NCBI RefSeq assembly: GCF_021018805.1 | Contig: NC_086254.1 | Coordinates: 24,861,300-24,925,299 of the forward strand | Source: Prinia subflava | Taxonomy: Eukaryota > Chordata > Aves > Passeriformes > Cisticolidae | DNA length: 64,000 nt | Direction of reading: 5' to 3' | In this document: one piece after another, positions 34,281 to 48,015 of the stretch | How positions within the stretch are numbered: the stretch's first letter is position 1 | Layout of the letters: every line of letters starts with the position of its first letter | The notes under the pieces: generated by a model | The model's database searches: none | Seen by the model: the letters and a program-made list of their open reading frames with translations, nothing else | What the model was told of the DNA's origin: nothing | Made by a program: the position numbers and the translations under genes

Positions 34281-37200
34281 ACAGCCCTGGCCAGGGTGGA
34301 TGTCTCTGCACTTCTCCCTCTCTCACTTTTTTAACACTTCATCAGAAGCTGGAATTTTTTTTTTTAAGTGCTAAATTTGCTGTTTCTGTTGGAGTCGAGA
34401 TGAAAAGCTTTCACTGAACCACCTCTGATTGGAATCACTTCTGTTGCCTTCAGTTTGGCCAGATGTTTCCTAATTACTTATCTGTCAAAACTTTTTTTTT
34501 TGCTTTTTTTTTAAATGCACAGACATTTCCTCTAAGTGAGAAAGAGCGTAAGGCTCTTGTTTAGTGTCTTTGCCCGAGTGAAATAAGCCAGGCTAAGCTT
34601 CATCATCAAGGCTGGATTTTATGCTTGAACATGCAATTTCAACATCAAAAGCTTGATCTTTTTCATTATTCAGTGCTGCCTTTTTAGACCAACTTCAGCA
34701 GGAGCCAAATGGCACATCCTAACTTGGGATTTAAAACTTTTATTTTTTAAAGCTGGGTCTGAGTCACGCAGCTTTCTCCTGAGCTTGAGCTGGTTTCATG
34801 TAATAACTCAGGGCCAGAATCTGCCACGATTACTCACGTCAGTGGAGGCTTCCTTAGATGAGCAGTCTGATTGAACTGGTGCTCCTTGGGCTGAGGAGTG
34901 ATCGCAGAATCAGGCTTCATCCTTCTCCCACCACAGAAATATTTTTGCTGCTTTGAGTCAGCTGCTGGGTCCTGCAAGGATGTCCTGTCATTGTGCAGAA
35001 ATTTGGAGGTAGGAAGATGAAGGAGGAAGCCCTGAGGGCTTGAATTGCCCACACTGAGCTCAGCTGGCCCAGCTGGGATCCTGATCCACTCTGAGGAGGC
35101 AGAGTCTCCTCATGTCAGTCACTCAACACCTTCAGCACTGATTTGCTGATTTTCTGCTGTCAGGAATCTTTTGTTTTGGGTGAAGGTGCCAAGGATCCTG
35201 AATTACTGAAGGAAAGAAGGGGAAAACCAGCAGAACTGAACCCAAATTGCTCCATGGGTGCTTTAAAGGCTTTGTTGTGTCCCTCTCCATGAAGAGAAAA
35301 CAAACAGCCAACACCTCTCAAAGTGCCCCTGAATAACACACCAGCACACCAGAAGGGGACCGAATAACCCAAATATAAACCCATACAACAATTTTTCAAA
35401 AGCTTTAAATGTCTTCAAAGCCAAGTAGCATTCTTTAATGAAAGCAGGATCAAGCCAGAAAAGCTTTAGGAGTTTAAAGTTATTTGATAGCTAGTTATTT
35501 TCCTTCAAAAGAGACTAAGTAAACCTCTGCCTGTAGCCTTCATCACTCCACCAGAAATGCTTTGTCAGGGTATTTGTGACAAATTAATTATAGCGATAGA
35601 AAATCTCAGTAGAAATGAATATTCAAAAAGTTTTTTTTATTATTCTGTTGACTTCAGGGAATGCTCTCCTGTTTCTAAAGCTATGTGTTTTCCTCATTAG
35701 CTCTCCCCCCTCCCCCAGTTCTTTTCAGAAACTTTCAGAAGTGATTAGAAATGGTTTTATTTTCAGCTCGCCTGGGGAATGGCATTTGCAGTGGAACAAA
35801 CCACTGATGCTGGAGCCTGGCTGGCAACAAGAAATGGCCCATCAGCAAAGTTTCCAGAGAAAACATCCTGAAATCACCGTGCCAGTCCTGGCCACCTGGC
35901 ACTGACACACAGCAGGAGGCTGTGGGGCTGTCCCACAAAGCCTGGAGGAGCTTGTCCTCACAGCAGCTCCATCCTCAGTGGATCCTGGCCTGGTCCTGCA
36001 GACAGAAGAGCAGGGATGGGGCAGAGCCAGGGCAGCTGCAGAGCACCAGAGAAATGTGGTTCTCACTCCCTGCAAAGGCTCTGGCAAAGCCCAGAGCTCC
36101 TCATCACCTGCTCTTGTTGTTGTCTGTGAATTGCAGACTTTTCTTAGGCTAAAGGCATTTCAAGGAGCCTTCAAAATGCTCATTTGTGCACCTCTTTAAG
36201 ACTGAGAAAAGCAGGAGGACACTGCAATCCATCATCACCCCCAGCTCCAGGTCACCTCCCTGCCTCTGTCCCCTGGGCACACTGGTGCTGTCCCCAAGCT
36301 TACCCAGCTTGGTCCTGCACATAGCACTGAAATACTGGGCTGCAAGTCCTGGAGTGTCTTCTTGAAAGGTTGTTTTGGGCTGCCAATAAAGAGGAATAAA
36401 CGTAGATAAAGCTTCTCCCAAGCTGTGACTGCCTGACCCCACTCAGGGGGCTCCCACCACCAATGCCCCCACATGGAGCCACATTTCTGGCTCTGCTACA
36501 GGAACTGGGCAGCAGAAAAATCCTCCTCTCCATCCTCCCTTCCCCCTGATAACTCAATTAACAAGCTGCCTCATTAGCATCCTATACTTAATTAACAAGT
36601 TGAATTAATAAGTAGCCTGGTTTGCTTAATTAATAATTAATTAATCCTTGGTTAATAAGGACAACAGAAACTAGTTCATAAGGGAATCATTTCAATAGCT
36701 GGCAGTGAAATTGAGGATCCAGGAGGAGGTGTTAAACGGCTGCTGGATCCTGACACAGAGTGTCCCTCCCTGGGTCCAGTGGGGGCTGTCACCTTCAGAG
36801 CTCTTTCTTCCTCCTCCTGCCCCAAATCCAAGCTGGAAGGGTCCAAAATTCTCATTTGGTTCCTGCCTGCACTGCTGATGCTCTGCAGAGGTGCTGCAGC
36901 CTGGCTCCCCTGGCCCTGCTGGGGCTGAGATAGGTTTCCCACCTGCTGGCACTGGCAGTGCAGAAGGGGAGGGATTTACCTGAAACCAGCAAGAAAAAAG
37001 GGAATGTGTTCAAAACACAGTCTCAAACATCCCTGCCCACACCCTGCCTGGTACATTATTTTCAGGGAAAACTCTGAATGCATTTTCGTATTCAGGTTTA
37101 AGCCTGCTCCACAAAACCATCCAACCCAAATGTGCTGGGGCTGGGTGAGAGCTGGCAGACCCCTGCCCAGGGCCCTGAGCACAGGGCAGGAGGAGCAGAG

Positions 37201-40200
37201 CCCAGGAGGAAATGCTGCTCCTCGGGCTCAGGCTCAGCTCATACCCAGCTCAATATGTTGCCCACAGTTTGACAACATATATTTGGCAATTTTCACTAGG
37301 AAAGTGTGAAGAATTATGTTGATGTTTCCTTCTCATCTTGATACAGCAGGTGTCTTGTTTCCATATGAATGGTCTCAAGGTGTACATACATATATATCCA
37401 TATATTAAAAACACTCATAATATCACGTAGCATTTCAAATTCAGCTAAATAGAAGCAGCTGATTTTTCCTGATGGTACTGATTTGAAATTCTCCCTCCAC
37501 AGACCATTTTGGAATCACAAACAAAAGAAAAATCAGAGTTATTTCCCACAGAACAGATGCAGTGCACCCATCTCTAGGAAAATGAATTTTTAGTTTATTG
37601 TTGCTTATGGTGACTTCTGGTTTCAAAGAAGATATTGAGCGTAGCAACAAAACACGTTTGCAGACAGATAATTACCATTATTTTCAATTATAATGCTGTC
37701 ATTTCCAATCCAAGTATTTCAAGACTGGGAAATACAAACATTACTGTTATTGCCATATTGATAAATTATGTTGTTGATTTATTCTGAGAATGACAATTAA
37801 TGGTGCTCAGTTCCAAAATTTGTTGGACAACCTGAAATGAAACACAACATAAATTTGTTACTAACAATCACAGTAAGGAGGGGGCTGGGGCAGGAAGGTA
37901 TTTATTGATGAAACACTCCAGACACAGAATCTATAAGCAAAATTGGACTGGAAATTGTTTCCTTGAAGAAAGGTGTGAGGTTGTATTGCACTGCTTTGTG
38001 AAATCAGTGCTTTTCACACCTCTTATTTAGATTTTTTTGTGTCTGGTGTCTCAGTTATTTTCCCCAGTGAACTTCATGGAACCAGGACGTGGAGCCTGAA
38101 CCCCCTCATCACTTTTAAGACAAGTGAGAGACAGGTGAAGCTCCTTTCTCAAGGCTTCCAGCAGGCCAGTGGCAAAGCAGATGTGCAGCACATCCAGCAG
38201 GGCATTTCTCATGTGGGTTCCTCTCTGTGTCTGCTCAGCTCACAGAGCTCCAGGGCAAAACCCAGCAAGGGCTGAGTGGGATTTGTGCCTTGGCCAAGCT
38301 TCAGCTCTTTGGTGCACCAGGCAGGAAAGGATGGGGAGAAAGAAGAGAAGGAAAGCAGAGGTGACTTCGTTCCCTCTGGGTTCCAAATAACAAATGGAGC
38401 TAACTGAGGTCAAGGACTCATCCAGGGCAGCACAGGCACAGTCTGAGAACAAAATCCTGCTCCCAAGTGCTTCCCACAGTCAGTGCTGCAGGAACAGCCT
38501 GGAGAGGTTTTCAAGGTATTCCCCAGTTGCTGTGGCTGCTGCCTGGCAGGGGAGTTCCCTCTCTGTGTCTGCACAATCCGCTTGCATTCCTCGCTTGCTT
38601 TACCTGCTTTTTGTTACATTCTGTCTGTGGGCTGCTGGCCTTGCCTTGCAAACAGCAATAACCACCTGGATGGCATCTGGGGAGGTTTGGGCTTATCTCA
38701 GATGGTCCAAAATCCAGCAGTGATGACCCTCAAGGCAACTTAATATTTTCTGTATTGCAGCAGATTCCCATTTCCTACCACCCTCACCCTGAATTTTGCC
38801 TTTATGTGGTTACGCAGCAATGATTACAGATTTGGGAAAGAACTGCAGTCAGAGAAGGCACAAACCAGAGAGAACACACCACTCCCATCCCTCTGAGGAG
38901 CTGGGAGCTGCAGACAAAACTATAAATTCCTGTCCAGTGAAAACTGTATTCACCATCCCAAACAAATCCACGTGCATCACCACTGCCCAGGGCTCGGGTC
39001 CTGGCTGGGAGCACAGTGGACCTCAATGATTCACACACCTCCCAGACGCCTCCCCAGGAGCCTGGGCTTGCTGGGGCACTGATCCTGGCCCTACAGACAC
39101 AAGCCTAGTTCCAAAGAACAAGCAGGAAACTGCACAGGGAGTCCTGAGCCTCCTGACTGGAGGTGTCCCATGGGAATGGTCACAGCACTGTCCCCTCTGA
39201 GTCTGCAGCTGCTGATTGCAAGGCTCCTGCTTTTGGATCAGCCGTGGTGTGTTTTACCCAAACTTCACCTCCCACAGGTGCAGCAGGGCATGTGATAAAG
39301 CCCACGACTGATTTTTAACCTTCTTGTTCTGTCTTGACACATTTTTCCTTTCCCCCCACCCCTATTTTTCATTAAATCCAGGCCAGCAAGGAGGAAGGGA
39401 GAGTTCAGTGCATCTGTTCATCACTAACGTTGACAAACAACACGTAAGAGCTTCGCTAACCTGAAAAGTATTGGCATATCTAACCAAAACCCACTTGATT
39501 TGCCCTGGAAAGCAGAAACTGTGAGAGGCCATCACTAGCAGGTTGCCCTTGCATGGGAAGTAATTGAATCTGGAAATGGGAAATATGCGGCAGGAGAGCT
39601 TGGCTGTCATTTTACAAAAACAATTAAATGCATGAAATGTGTCTTAATGATATAATTAAGGCAAAATTCCAATCCTCCATTAGTGGTGGCATTAATTATT
39701 GCAAGCACATTACGTTCAGTATCGCTGAAAATGATGAAATCCTTTGTTATACAGCTTTATTAACAAACAAATAAATAAATAAAACCTGATTATCTGCTCC
39801 CCAAGAGAAGCTGTGATGCAAAATTACTTTTGAACAAACCTTGATTAGTTTTGCCTGTTCAGACTGATGGGAAGAGAGGTCAAAGCACCTCGGGGAAGCT
39901 CCAGTAAAGCTCTGCACGATGCTGGGACCCATCACGGTGTCACTGGAAGAGGCAAAATTGATTAATACCATCACACAACTCCCCTAAAACACACCCATTT
40001 ACACACCAGCTGCATGCAGGACTTGCTCCCAACCCTCCTGAAATCTGTTGTCACCCCCAAGACCTGGTTTGCAGCAGGGCAAGATCTCACCTGCCTTTAC
40101 CAGAAGCAGTGAATCACAGCCCTCCAGTTTCAAAGTGATTTTACACTGCTCTGCTCTGCTCCCGCTCCCTGGGGCTGTCTCTGGGAGGGTCCTGGGGGTT

Positions 40201-43200
40201 TGGGGTTTGGCACAGCAGAGCCGGGGCTCCAGAGCCAAGCCCTTCCTGCCTTCACTGCAGAGGAGCCATGGATCAGCTGCTGAGGGGCTCCTGGGAGCTG
40301 CTCAAAACTCTGTTGTACCTTAGGACAAATGGGATTACTGATCTCAGAGGTGTACAGGTATAAAACCCACCTTTCCAAAGGAGGAAGCCATCAGTAACAT
40401 TCCCTCATGGGTACCTGTTTGGGATTATAACCAAATTTATTATATATGGAAGCCTGTTCATGGTGATTTTCAATGTTGAATCCAGCACAAGGAACAAAAA
40501 CTGGAGAAATTAGCCCCCTCCAGCCAGCCATGTGACTCCTAGGTGATATCTGCCAGAGGACAAGCAAACACATCAGCTGAGTGATTATGTGGATACCTGC
40601 TGAAAGAGGGGGATTTTCAATTATGCATGGTTGAATTTCTATGTGTCCAATTCCCGTTATGCAGGGGAAAATCAATTAGTGAGAGTCATTTGTTTCTGAA
40701 CACACTGGTCGGAGAGAAACATTAGTTCAGAAACATTAATTTCTGGACAAATGTTTACAATTAAATTGCAATTTTGATTCCACTCGAGTTCTAGCCTGTC
40801 ACCCTGTGTCTCAGACAGAAATTACAGTACCCAGGAAAGGCAGGTGGGGGATCACGGCGGGGGGAAGTGTCACCCCAAAGACCTTGAGATGCACTGGGGA
40901 CAGGGCTGGGGCACTGGGCTGTTTGTGCAGCTGAGCCTTGGCCCTCAAGCCATGGACAAATCCTGGGCCAGCAGGGACCCAGGAGCAGAGAGACAGCACA
41001 GAGTGGGGATGGAGAGCAGCAGGATGCAGTGCCTCAGGGTTCAGGGGGAGTTTTTCTGTGTAAGGCTGATAAAACGCAGCATTTCCTTAAAATCGACACA
41101 CACCCGTGCTGGATGAGATTTGTCCCATTTGCCCAAGGCCTAAAGCCAGTCCAGAAGCTGAGGACCAAGACAGAAAGCAGCAGTGAGCAATGTCCTGGGG
41201 TGCCAAACTCCCACGCACACGCAGCGACTCGTGGCTGTGCTTTTACCCACACAGGGAGCTGACAGCCAGAGCACAAAAGGAAAACCACTGCCTTTTCCCA
41301 TAAACCAGAACTTTTAGAGGAGAGACGAAGCCCATTTTCCAAGCTGACATTTGGTTCCAGCAATTACTCACAGGCAGTTGCATTTGCTCATGACTCAGTC
41401 CCAGATCTCGGTTCCGAGCCGAAACCTCACCGAGGACTTGGGCATGTTCTGACGGATGGGAAGAGCTGAGTAAACCTGAGCACATTTCTTTGAGTTAATC
41501 TGCTTCCTTAAAGCCTTACCTCATACCAGCCTTTTCTACAGCATGAGGAATCTCAGTTAAATTCCTTGGTGCTGCCCCTTTGGTCTCTGACACAGCTACT
41601 CAAACACCCCAGAATGGATTTCCTTTGAAGCATTGCCAGGCTCTGGGTACCACATCCTCCTGCAGATGGAGCGTGCTGGAGATGCCTCACCTTCCCTGAG
41701 ATCCCCTGCCCATAAAGCACCTGCCTGCATCACCTTCCAGAGGGGTTTTCTGCAATCAAAGTTGCTCCTCTGCCACAGGTTACTCATCAGATCTAAATTC
41801 TCAGCAGCAGGGTGGAAGTGCGTCCAGGCACTGAGCAAATACACAGAAATTGTTTATATAAATAGCTTATTTGGGCATTTACAGTAAAACCTGGCCTGGA
41901 GGAAGTAAATGGAGTTCCAGTCTCATGCCACTCGTACAACAGCACTGTAAATAGTTGGTATTTTTTCCTTCAAGTGCAGGAATTATGCACCCAGCTGACC
42001 TTGCACTGGCACAGGAGGGAAGGAAGCGTTCCAGACCTCCTGTTTGCTAAGCAATAAAACATTACAGGGCTCAGAGATCAGAGGGAAAATAAACAGATCC
42101 TCTCACTCAACCTCCTCCAACTCCCCCTGTTTTCCCCTCCACAGCTTCTATTTGGCTCAGGCTCCTCCATGCCCGCGGAAGGGCTGCCCTGGGAGCAGGG
42201 AGGCAGAGCAAGGGCCAGGCTCGTGGAGAACCTCAGGCTTTCCTCCTCAGAAGAGAAAATCTACAGATCTGCTCAGCAGAGCAGAGAGAAGCAGCAGCTC
42301 TCGAGAGAAAAATAGAGATGAGATAGGCAGTGGGGCCCACCAGGGTCATTCAACATTTGTTTGTTAACCTGGTTCTGCTCATCTGAACCTTTCAGAGCCT
42401 GGGTTTGAGATTCAAGGAAAAAAAAATCTGTGTGTGCACATTAATAAATTGTCTGGAGCAAACCTGTGCTTGGAGCCCATCATCCTCCCTGGGAAAGCCC
42501 TTGGTGTGCACTGATCCCAAGTTAAAACCCAACCCAGCTCCCTCACACTCACAGCAGCTCTGCAGAGACCCTCCCAAAACACCACAGAGCACCCAGAAGG
42601 GGTTGGTGTTCCAGCACTGCAGCTTGCATGACTATTTTAGAGCTGGTTTGTTCTGGAGGCTGAATTCCCATTTAAAGGGCCCAAATGGTAGAAGCCCATC
42701 CCTTGCTGGGAACACAAAGAGGACCCGGAGTGGCAAACTGGGAATTCCCACCTGTCCCCCTGCAGGGACTGCCTGGGACGTGCAGCCACTGCCCACAGGC
42801 CCAGGTGCACCCACCTGAAAGGTCTCTGAAGTTGCCCAGCGGCTTCTGTGGTATGAGGAAACAAGATGGGACATCTGTGCCACACTTCCACTGCAGCAAA
42901 AGCCACCTCTTCTCTCCTTTTCATGCCCCAACAGCAGCGAGGGCACAGCAGGAAGGACAGGGTGGGATCCTGGTGCTGCCTGCAGGGAGAGGCACAGAGG
43001 GGTTTTATCTCCCACCTCCAGCCTCTCTGCTTTTAGAGCCAGGCTGCTGATTAGCAATGCACAGCAACACCAAGCAATAACTTTGTACTGCAGTTACTCT
43101 CTTAATCAAATGCAGCTTCACAGAGCCACGCTGATCTAATTGTTCAATGTCCAAGTTCCCTGCCTTTGCAGAGATAAATACTCTGAGGAGCTGCATTTTG

Positions 43201-46200
43201 ACTGGCATCCAAAACTCACCACTGGCTGCTGTGATTGTGATTTATTGCTGCTGATAACAATCAATCCCAAGGCAACTGAGTGCATTTGAACTGGTTCAGG
43301 ACTGAGCAAGGGGGGAACGAAAGGGAGCTCCCAACTGATGGATCCTGCAGCCAATGCTCTCCCCCATTTCTGCACTGCAAACCCCACTCCAAGCTCACTG
43401 CATGGAGGGCTTTGTGTCACCTCTCCTCTGCTAGAGCAGAGCCATCAGTGTGGCCAGCCAAAGCTCTAAATTTCATTTATGCACCTTTCAGTCTTACCTG
43501 GCAAGAGGCTCTCTGTGGGCAGGAGACAGGGAGAAAACTCAGAATTGGTGCAGCCAGAGCCTGCCCTGCCAGGGAGCATGGGGATATCTCCAGCAGACAG
43601 CAAGCCCTGCTCACCCAGGGAGCAGGACAGGTTCCCCAGGGGAGAGGGCAGAAGGAGGGGGGCCCTGGAGCTGCCGTGATCAATGGGCTTTCAGCCACAG
43701 GGGGAGAAAAATATACCCACAGCTCTGGCTGTGTGTGGCTCCAGCACAGCCTCAACCCACTTCTGGGTACCCTTAAAAATGCCTTCAGTCCCAGTCTCAC
43801 CTCCAAAAAAGGTGGCTGCTGTTTCAGAGGATTTATTCTTTCTTCATCCAGGCAGCATCAGAGACCCGGTGAGGAAAAACTCTGCCAAACCTCCTTTAGC
43901 TGTGACTCGGCAGAGGAGCAGAGAAACCCCAGAACAAACACCACCCTCCCTGCAGCTGCTGAAATTTGCCTCCTGGGCAGTGGCAAGATCGTGCCCACCT
44001 GGGGCACATCCCCCAGCTGGGCCAGCTGCCCTGCCTGCCCGCCCCTGCCCCTTCCTGCCTGTCCCCTTTGCTCCCTCACAAAGCCCCTGAGTGCTCCTGC
44101 AGTGTTCCAGGGAGATGGGAGAGTCTGCAGGGCTCCTGAGCAGGGGACAGAGGGAGGGGGAATCAGTTTTGACCCCATCAGACCATAAATGAAAGGCCCC
44201 TTGGGCAGTTCTTTTCCAGTCTGAGCATGTCTAGAAGCCCAAGGCAGGAATTATTTGCTCTTCTCTCCTGTCTGGTATTTTGCTTTTGTTACTAATACTG
44301 TTACACAGTCCTGTTTTATGCCAAAGCAGTGGGAATTTCTACACTTTTTATTTATTTTTTAATAAAAGGGATAGCAGCAAATGTTTGGAGTAAATTCCCA
44401 TTACAATTGGGAGAGTCAACAGCAGGATCCCTCTGAGAGCACATTGCTTTCCTAACAAATCTCAGTGAAACCCATCACTGCAGGGAGAATCTGTTTCCAG
44501 ATGCTTTACTCAGGGTTTCTGTCCCTGGTCAAGGCTTCCCCTCCCTCAGGGGTGAGACAGGGCTCTGCCTGCACAGCAGGGAGAAAAGAAACTCCAATAA
44601 ATCAGCCCAGGGAAATGCAGCTTGAGCAGGTTAAAAAGCCAGGCTGACTCCAGGTTTCACACCTTCCCCACCTCAAAGCACCCCAAGGCTTCCCTGTCTC
44701 TCCTGGGAGGGAATCACTGCTGGGACCAGCCCTGAGCACCAGCACTGGAGCTGGAGGAGCCCCAGAGGGGTTTTGCTTCGTGCCCTCCAGGAATAAACCA
44801 GATTAAACTCAGACATGAGCTGAACAATGAATCACCTGCCAGGAGAGCAGGAGCAGCATGGGCAGGACTCCCGAGGATGGCAGAGAGGCAGCAGCAGAGG
44901 GAGGCGTTAGATCAGGACAAACAGGGAAAAAAAAAAAAAAAAAAAGGTGCTTCTATGATGTTTAAATTCTCTGCAGTTGGAATTTGCACCTTCCAGCCAG
45001 TGCTCCATGGAGGCCCACAACAGCTGCAAGAAGGGCTTCGATGCTGGAAGCACAGGGAAAATCTGAACCTGATTTCTTAACTCCCGTTCCATTTGCAGCA
45101 CAAATGTCTGTTTAAAATCAAAGGCTTTGCCACCTGTGGTTTCCAAAAGTCACAAAATTGTTTCTTCCATTGAAACCCAAAAATTTAAAAATAATCTTTT
45201 GCCAATCAGTGATGCTGCAGTGTCCCCAGATCTCCTCAGCAGACATGGAAAGGTAGCTTAGTAACAGCTACCTCTGCCCATTCCCACGCACTGCACTGGT
45301 TGAACTTGATTTCTTTTCTTTTTTTATTTTTTTGTCATTTAAAAAAATTCCCTTTAGGAAAATGTGGTTTCAGCTGAGTTCTCTTTTTCTGTGGGAAGAT
45401 GTTGGTTTCAGCTGTGATTCCAAAAATGTGATTTCGAAACAGCGATTCAAACCAAACCCAGCCCTTTCCCTGCCTCTCCATGCCTGGGGCAAGGTGGATG
45501 TATTCCACTTGGATATTTGTGATCCTGGGGTTGCCTGCTCTCAGAAATTTTGTGTTCTGGCATTTCTTTGGGTTTGAGATGGGAAAGAGGGACTGGAGCT
45601 GCTCGAGCCAGCGCTGGGGTCACAGCATTGGCACAGCCTTAAAATCATCTGACTTCCTACCACAGGGAGAAGTGTTCCACCCGAGGCCAGCTGCTTTCCA
45701 GCACTGCATCAGCCCAGGTTGTCCTTCCAGCAGCAATGCACAGAGGACACCAGGAATCCCACAGAACAAACCACAGCAGGGAGGTGAGTGGCAGCATTCC
45801 ACAAGAGGATTTGGGGTTCTCCTCCCCGGGCTGCAATCAAACTTTCATTCCTTACAGATTCTCTCCCAGCTGACCATCAGCTGGGGCTGTGTTACAAAGA
45901 ACTGGGGAGGCAGAGCATCCCAGCATCCTGCTGGAGCCCACAGGAGCTCCTCATGCCCAGATCAAAGCCGAGTCTCTGCCAGTTGCCCACCCAAAGCAGC
46001 TGGAGGGGCTGCCAAAGCCAAGGGTCACCTTTAACACTGCTGCCACCTGAGACTGAGGGTCGTGACCAGCCAGAGAGAAGGGCTGGGGACACCGAGGGCT
46101 TGGGCAGAGGTGGCAGCAAAACCCAGGGATTAGTGACTGCACATCCCTCAGCCCCAGTGGGGAACCCACGGGTGAATCCACAGGACACCCACCCTGCAGA

Positions 46201-46220
46201 CACACAAAAGAAAACCCCCT
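34281..46220. other. intergenic desert, distal part
   Basis: I recognise no exon. AT-rich, repeat-poor islets with dense homeodomain-type motifs lie at about 36540-36665, 37640-37830, 39400-39745 and 40680-40790, in otherwise GC-richer sequence. The longest open frame is 302 codons on the plus strand (43280-44188). It lacks any domain, signal peptide or splice context I can recognise. Confidence 0.5.
36553..36665. promoter_or_regulatory. cluster of AATTAA / GTTAAT motifs
   Basis: AATTAACAAG occurs twice (about 36557 and 36590). It is followed by GAATTAATAAG, a run TTAATTAATAATTAATTAAT, and GGTTAATAAGG, all within about 115 bp. These fit homeodomain (LHX, POU, HNF1 half-site) binding. The near-repeats may come from local duplication. 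Confidence 0.4.
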
Positions 46221-46244
46221 GCAAACAGTCAAGTTTTCAATCGC

Positions 46245-46250
46245 TTTAAT
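46245..46250 (-). terminator. candidate distal PMEPA1 poly(A) signal ATTAAA
   Basis: The minus strand reads ATTAAAGCG, followed about 35-50 nt on by TTTTGTGTGTCTG, a typical GU-rich downstream element. Earlier AATAAA hexamers could give shorter isoforms; the one at 50485-50480 also has U/GU-rich sequence after it. Confidence 0.4.
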
Positions 46251-46732
46251 GTGATCACTGCAATCTGACCACAGTTTCAGAAAGGAGGAAAAGGGAAAGA
46301 AAAAAAAAGTCACACAAATTCTCTGTGCTTAGGATTTGAGTCAATCCACGCAGTTCTTGTTGACTGACGTCGTTCAAGTTAAGAGCTTCTGACTGTCAGG
46401 GACGCTCTCGGCTGAAAGGCAGGAGGAGAGTGTTGGGCAGAGTGGTGCAAAGCAGGAATTGCTTCTTCTGGGCCAGAGCTGTGCCCCCTGCTCCCCCCAA
46501 AAGGCAAAAGGACCCAGCTGTGCCTGCACTCACACACACAGAGCATGCAATGCCCCAGGAGGCAGCCACAGCTCCACGGGGACAGCACCGGTGACCACAC
46601 AGAGGTGGGGCCGTGCCTCAGAACCAGCAAGGGGGAACCCCCACAAATATCCAAAACTGAGCAGATTCATTTTCCAACATTCCAGAAGAAAATAGGAAAA
46701 TTGAAATTACATTGTGTTGACAAAGCCTGATT

Positions 46733-46793
46733 TTTCTTTTCTTTCTATTTTTCTTTTCTTTCTATTTTTCTTTTTTTTTTTTTTTTTTTTTTG
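46733..46793. repeat. pyrimidine tract ending in a long T-run
   Basis: Repeated TTTCTTTCTATTTTTC units lead into about 22 consecutive T. In the PMEPA1 transcript this is an A-tract some 48 nt after an AATAAA, so it is a likely site of false oligo-dT priming or of slippage. Confidence 0.85.
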
Positions 46794-48015
46794 GGTAACA
46801 AAGCAAAAGGTGAAGGCAAATTTTCCAAAGTATTGTAAAATTTATTGTATAAGTATTGCAGCTTTTAGAATGACATATAATTGCCACTATCAGTTACTGG
46901 TACACAAGAAGCGTTTACAACAGATTTTTGTAAATTGGCATCAGAGTACATATTCATACTAAAACAGCAAAATATAGATAAGTACTGCATTGCATGTGCT
47001 GTCAATAGTTTACATAAGTTTAAATTGAACAGAACTCAGGATACAGGACTGCCTATAACAAACTCCAAAGCCAACACAATGCAACTGGAAGTTTAAGAAA
47101 ATATTAATACAATGAAATGTGTCTATAAGGCAGGCAAATTAGGACTTTAATGTTGTCCTTCATGAGCTTCTATAGTACAGCAAAAATTTGAAGCGCGGCT
47201 TCTGGAAAATTTCTTTTTGTTTTTTTTTTGTAGCTTTGTGTTGTACACAGAAAATCTCTGAGCAGTACAGAAGAGATTAAAATTCATTCTGTTCTGGCCT
47301 AGCACTGTTAATGCTACACATCTGATTCAGTCTTTTCCCAATCCTTAGGAAAAAACATTGGGCTTTGATTTATTCTTTTTAATATAGCAGTTAGTGCAAT
47401 TTTATAATTCAATACACACACAAAAGGGTGATTCTCCAGAAAGCAACCAGATTTCCTTAGACCCCACTTAGGACAGAATGAATTTTGTAACACTTATGGA
47501 AAACAACACGCTGGATTAGTAAAGCTGAATCTTCAAACCAAGGGTTGTGACGGGAACACGTGTGACCGGTGTCAGCCCCAAATGAAACCCATCCTTTCTC
47601 CCCACCAGAATCAACAAAGCCATGTTCCCATTCCAGGCCAGTGGGGTTTGGGGGCCACTTTAAGGATGCTGTTTGCCGTACTGTAAGCTAAGAAACTCTG
47701 TAAGATGAACAACCCCTTTTAAAGCTAACGCGACATAAAACTCCGAGCAGAAAGGCAGGCTAGGACGTGAGGTTGCTAAGCATCAGCAATGCCTTGATTC
47801 TTCTGTATTTCTTTAAAAATAAATCACTTTTAAGGGGCCTGAATCTCTGTGCTGGCAGCTGCAGGACACTCTAGCACCGCTCTCCACTGAGCTGCACCAA
47901 GGCCAGAGGGAATGGGGCATCAGCAAGGGTGTGCAAAGCAAATTCCCTGCCTTGGTGGCAATTTGGGATGAGGGAATGGGGGAGAAATGGAGCCCGAGGC
48001 GAAAAGTAACATTAA

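Noticed and set aside
33838..34417. Open frames with repeated Phe-Gly-Trp-Asn or Asn-Ser-Ile peptides
   Set aside because: Translations of the 22-bp minisatellite; no other coding evidence.
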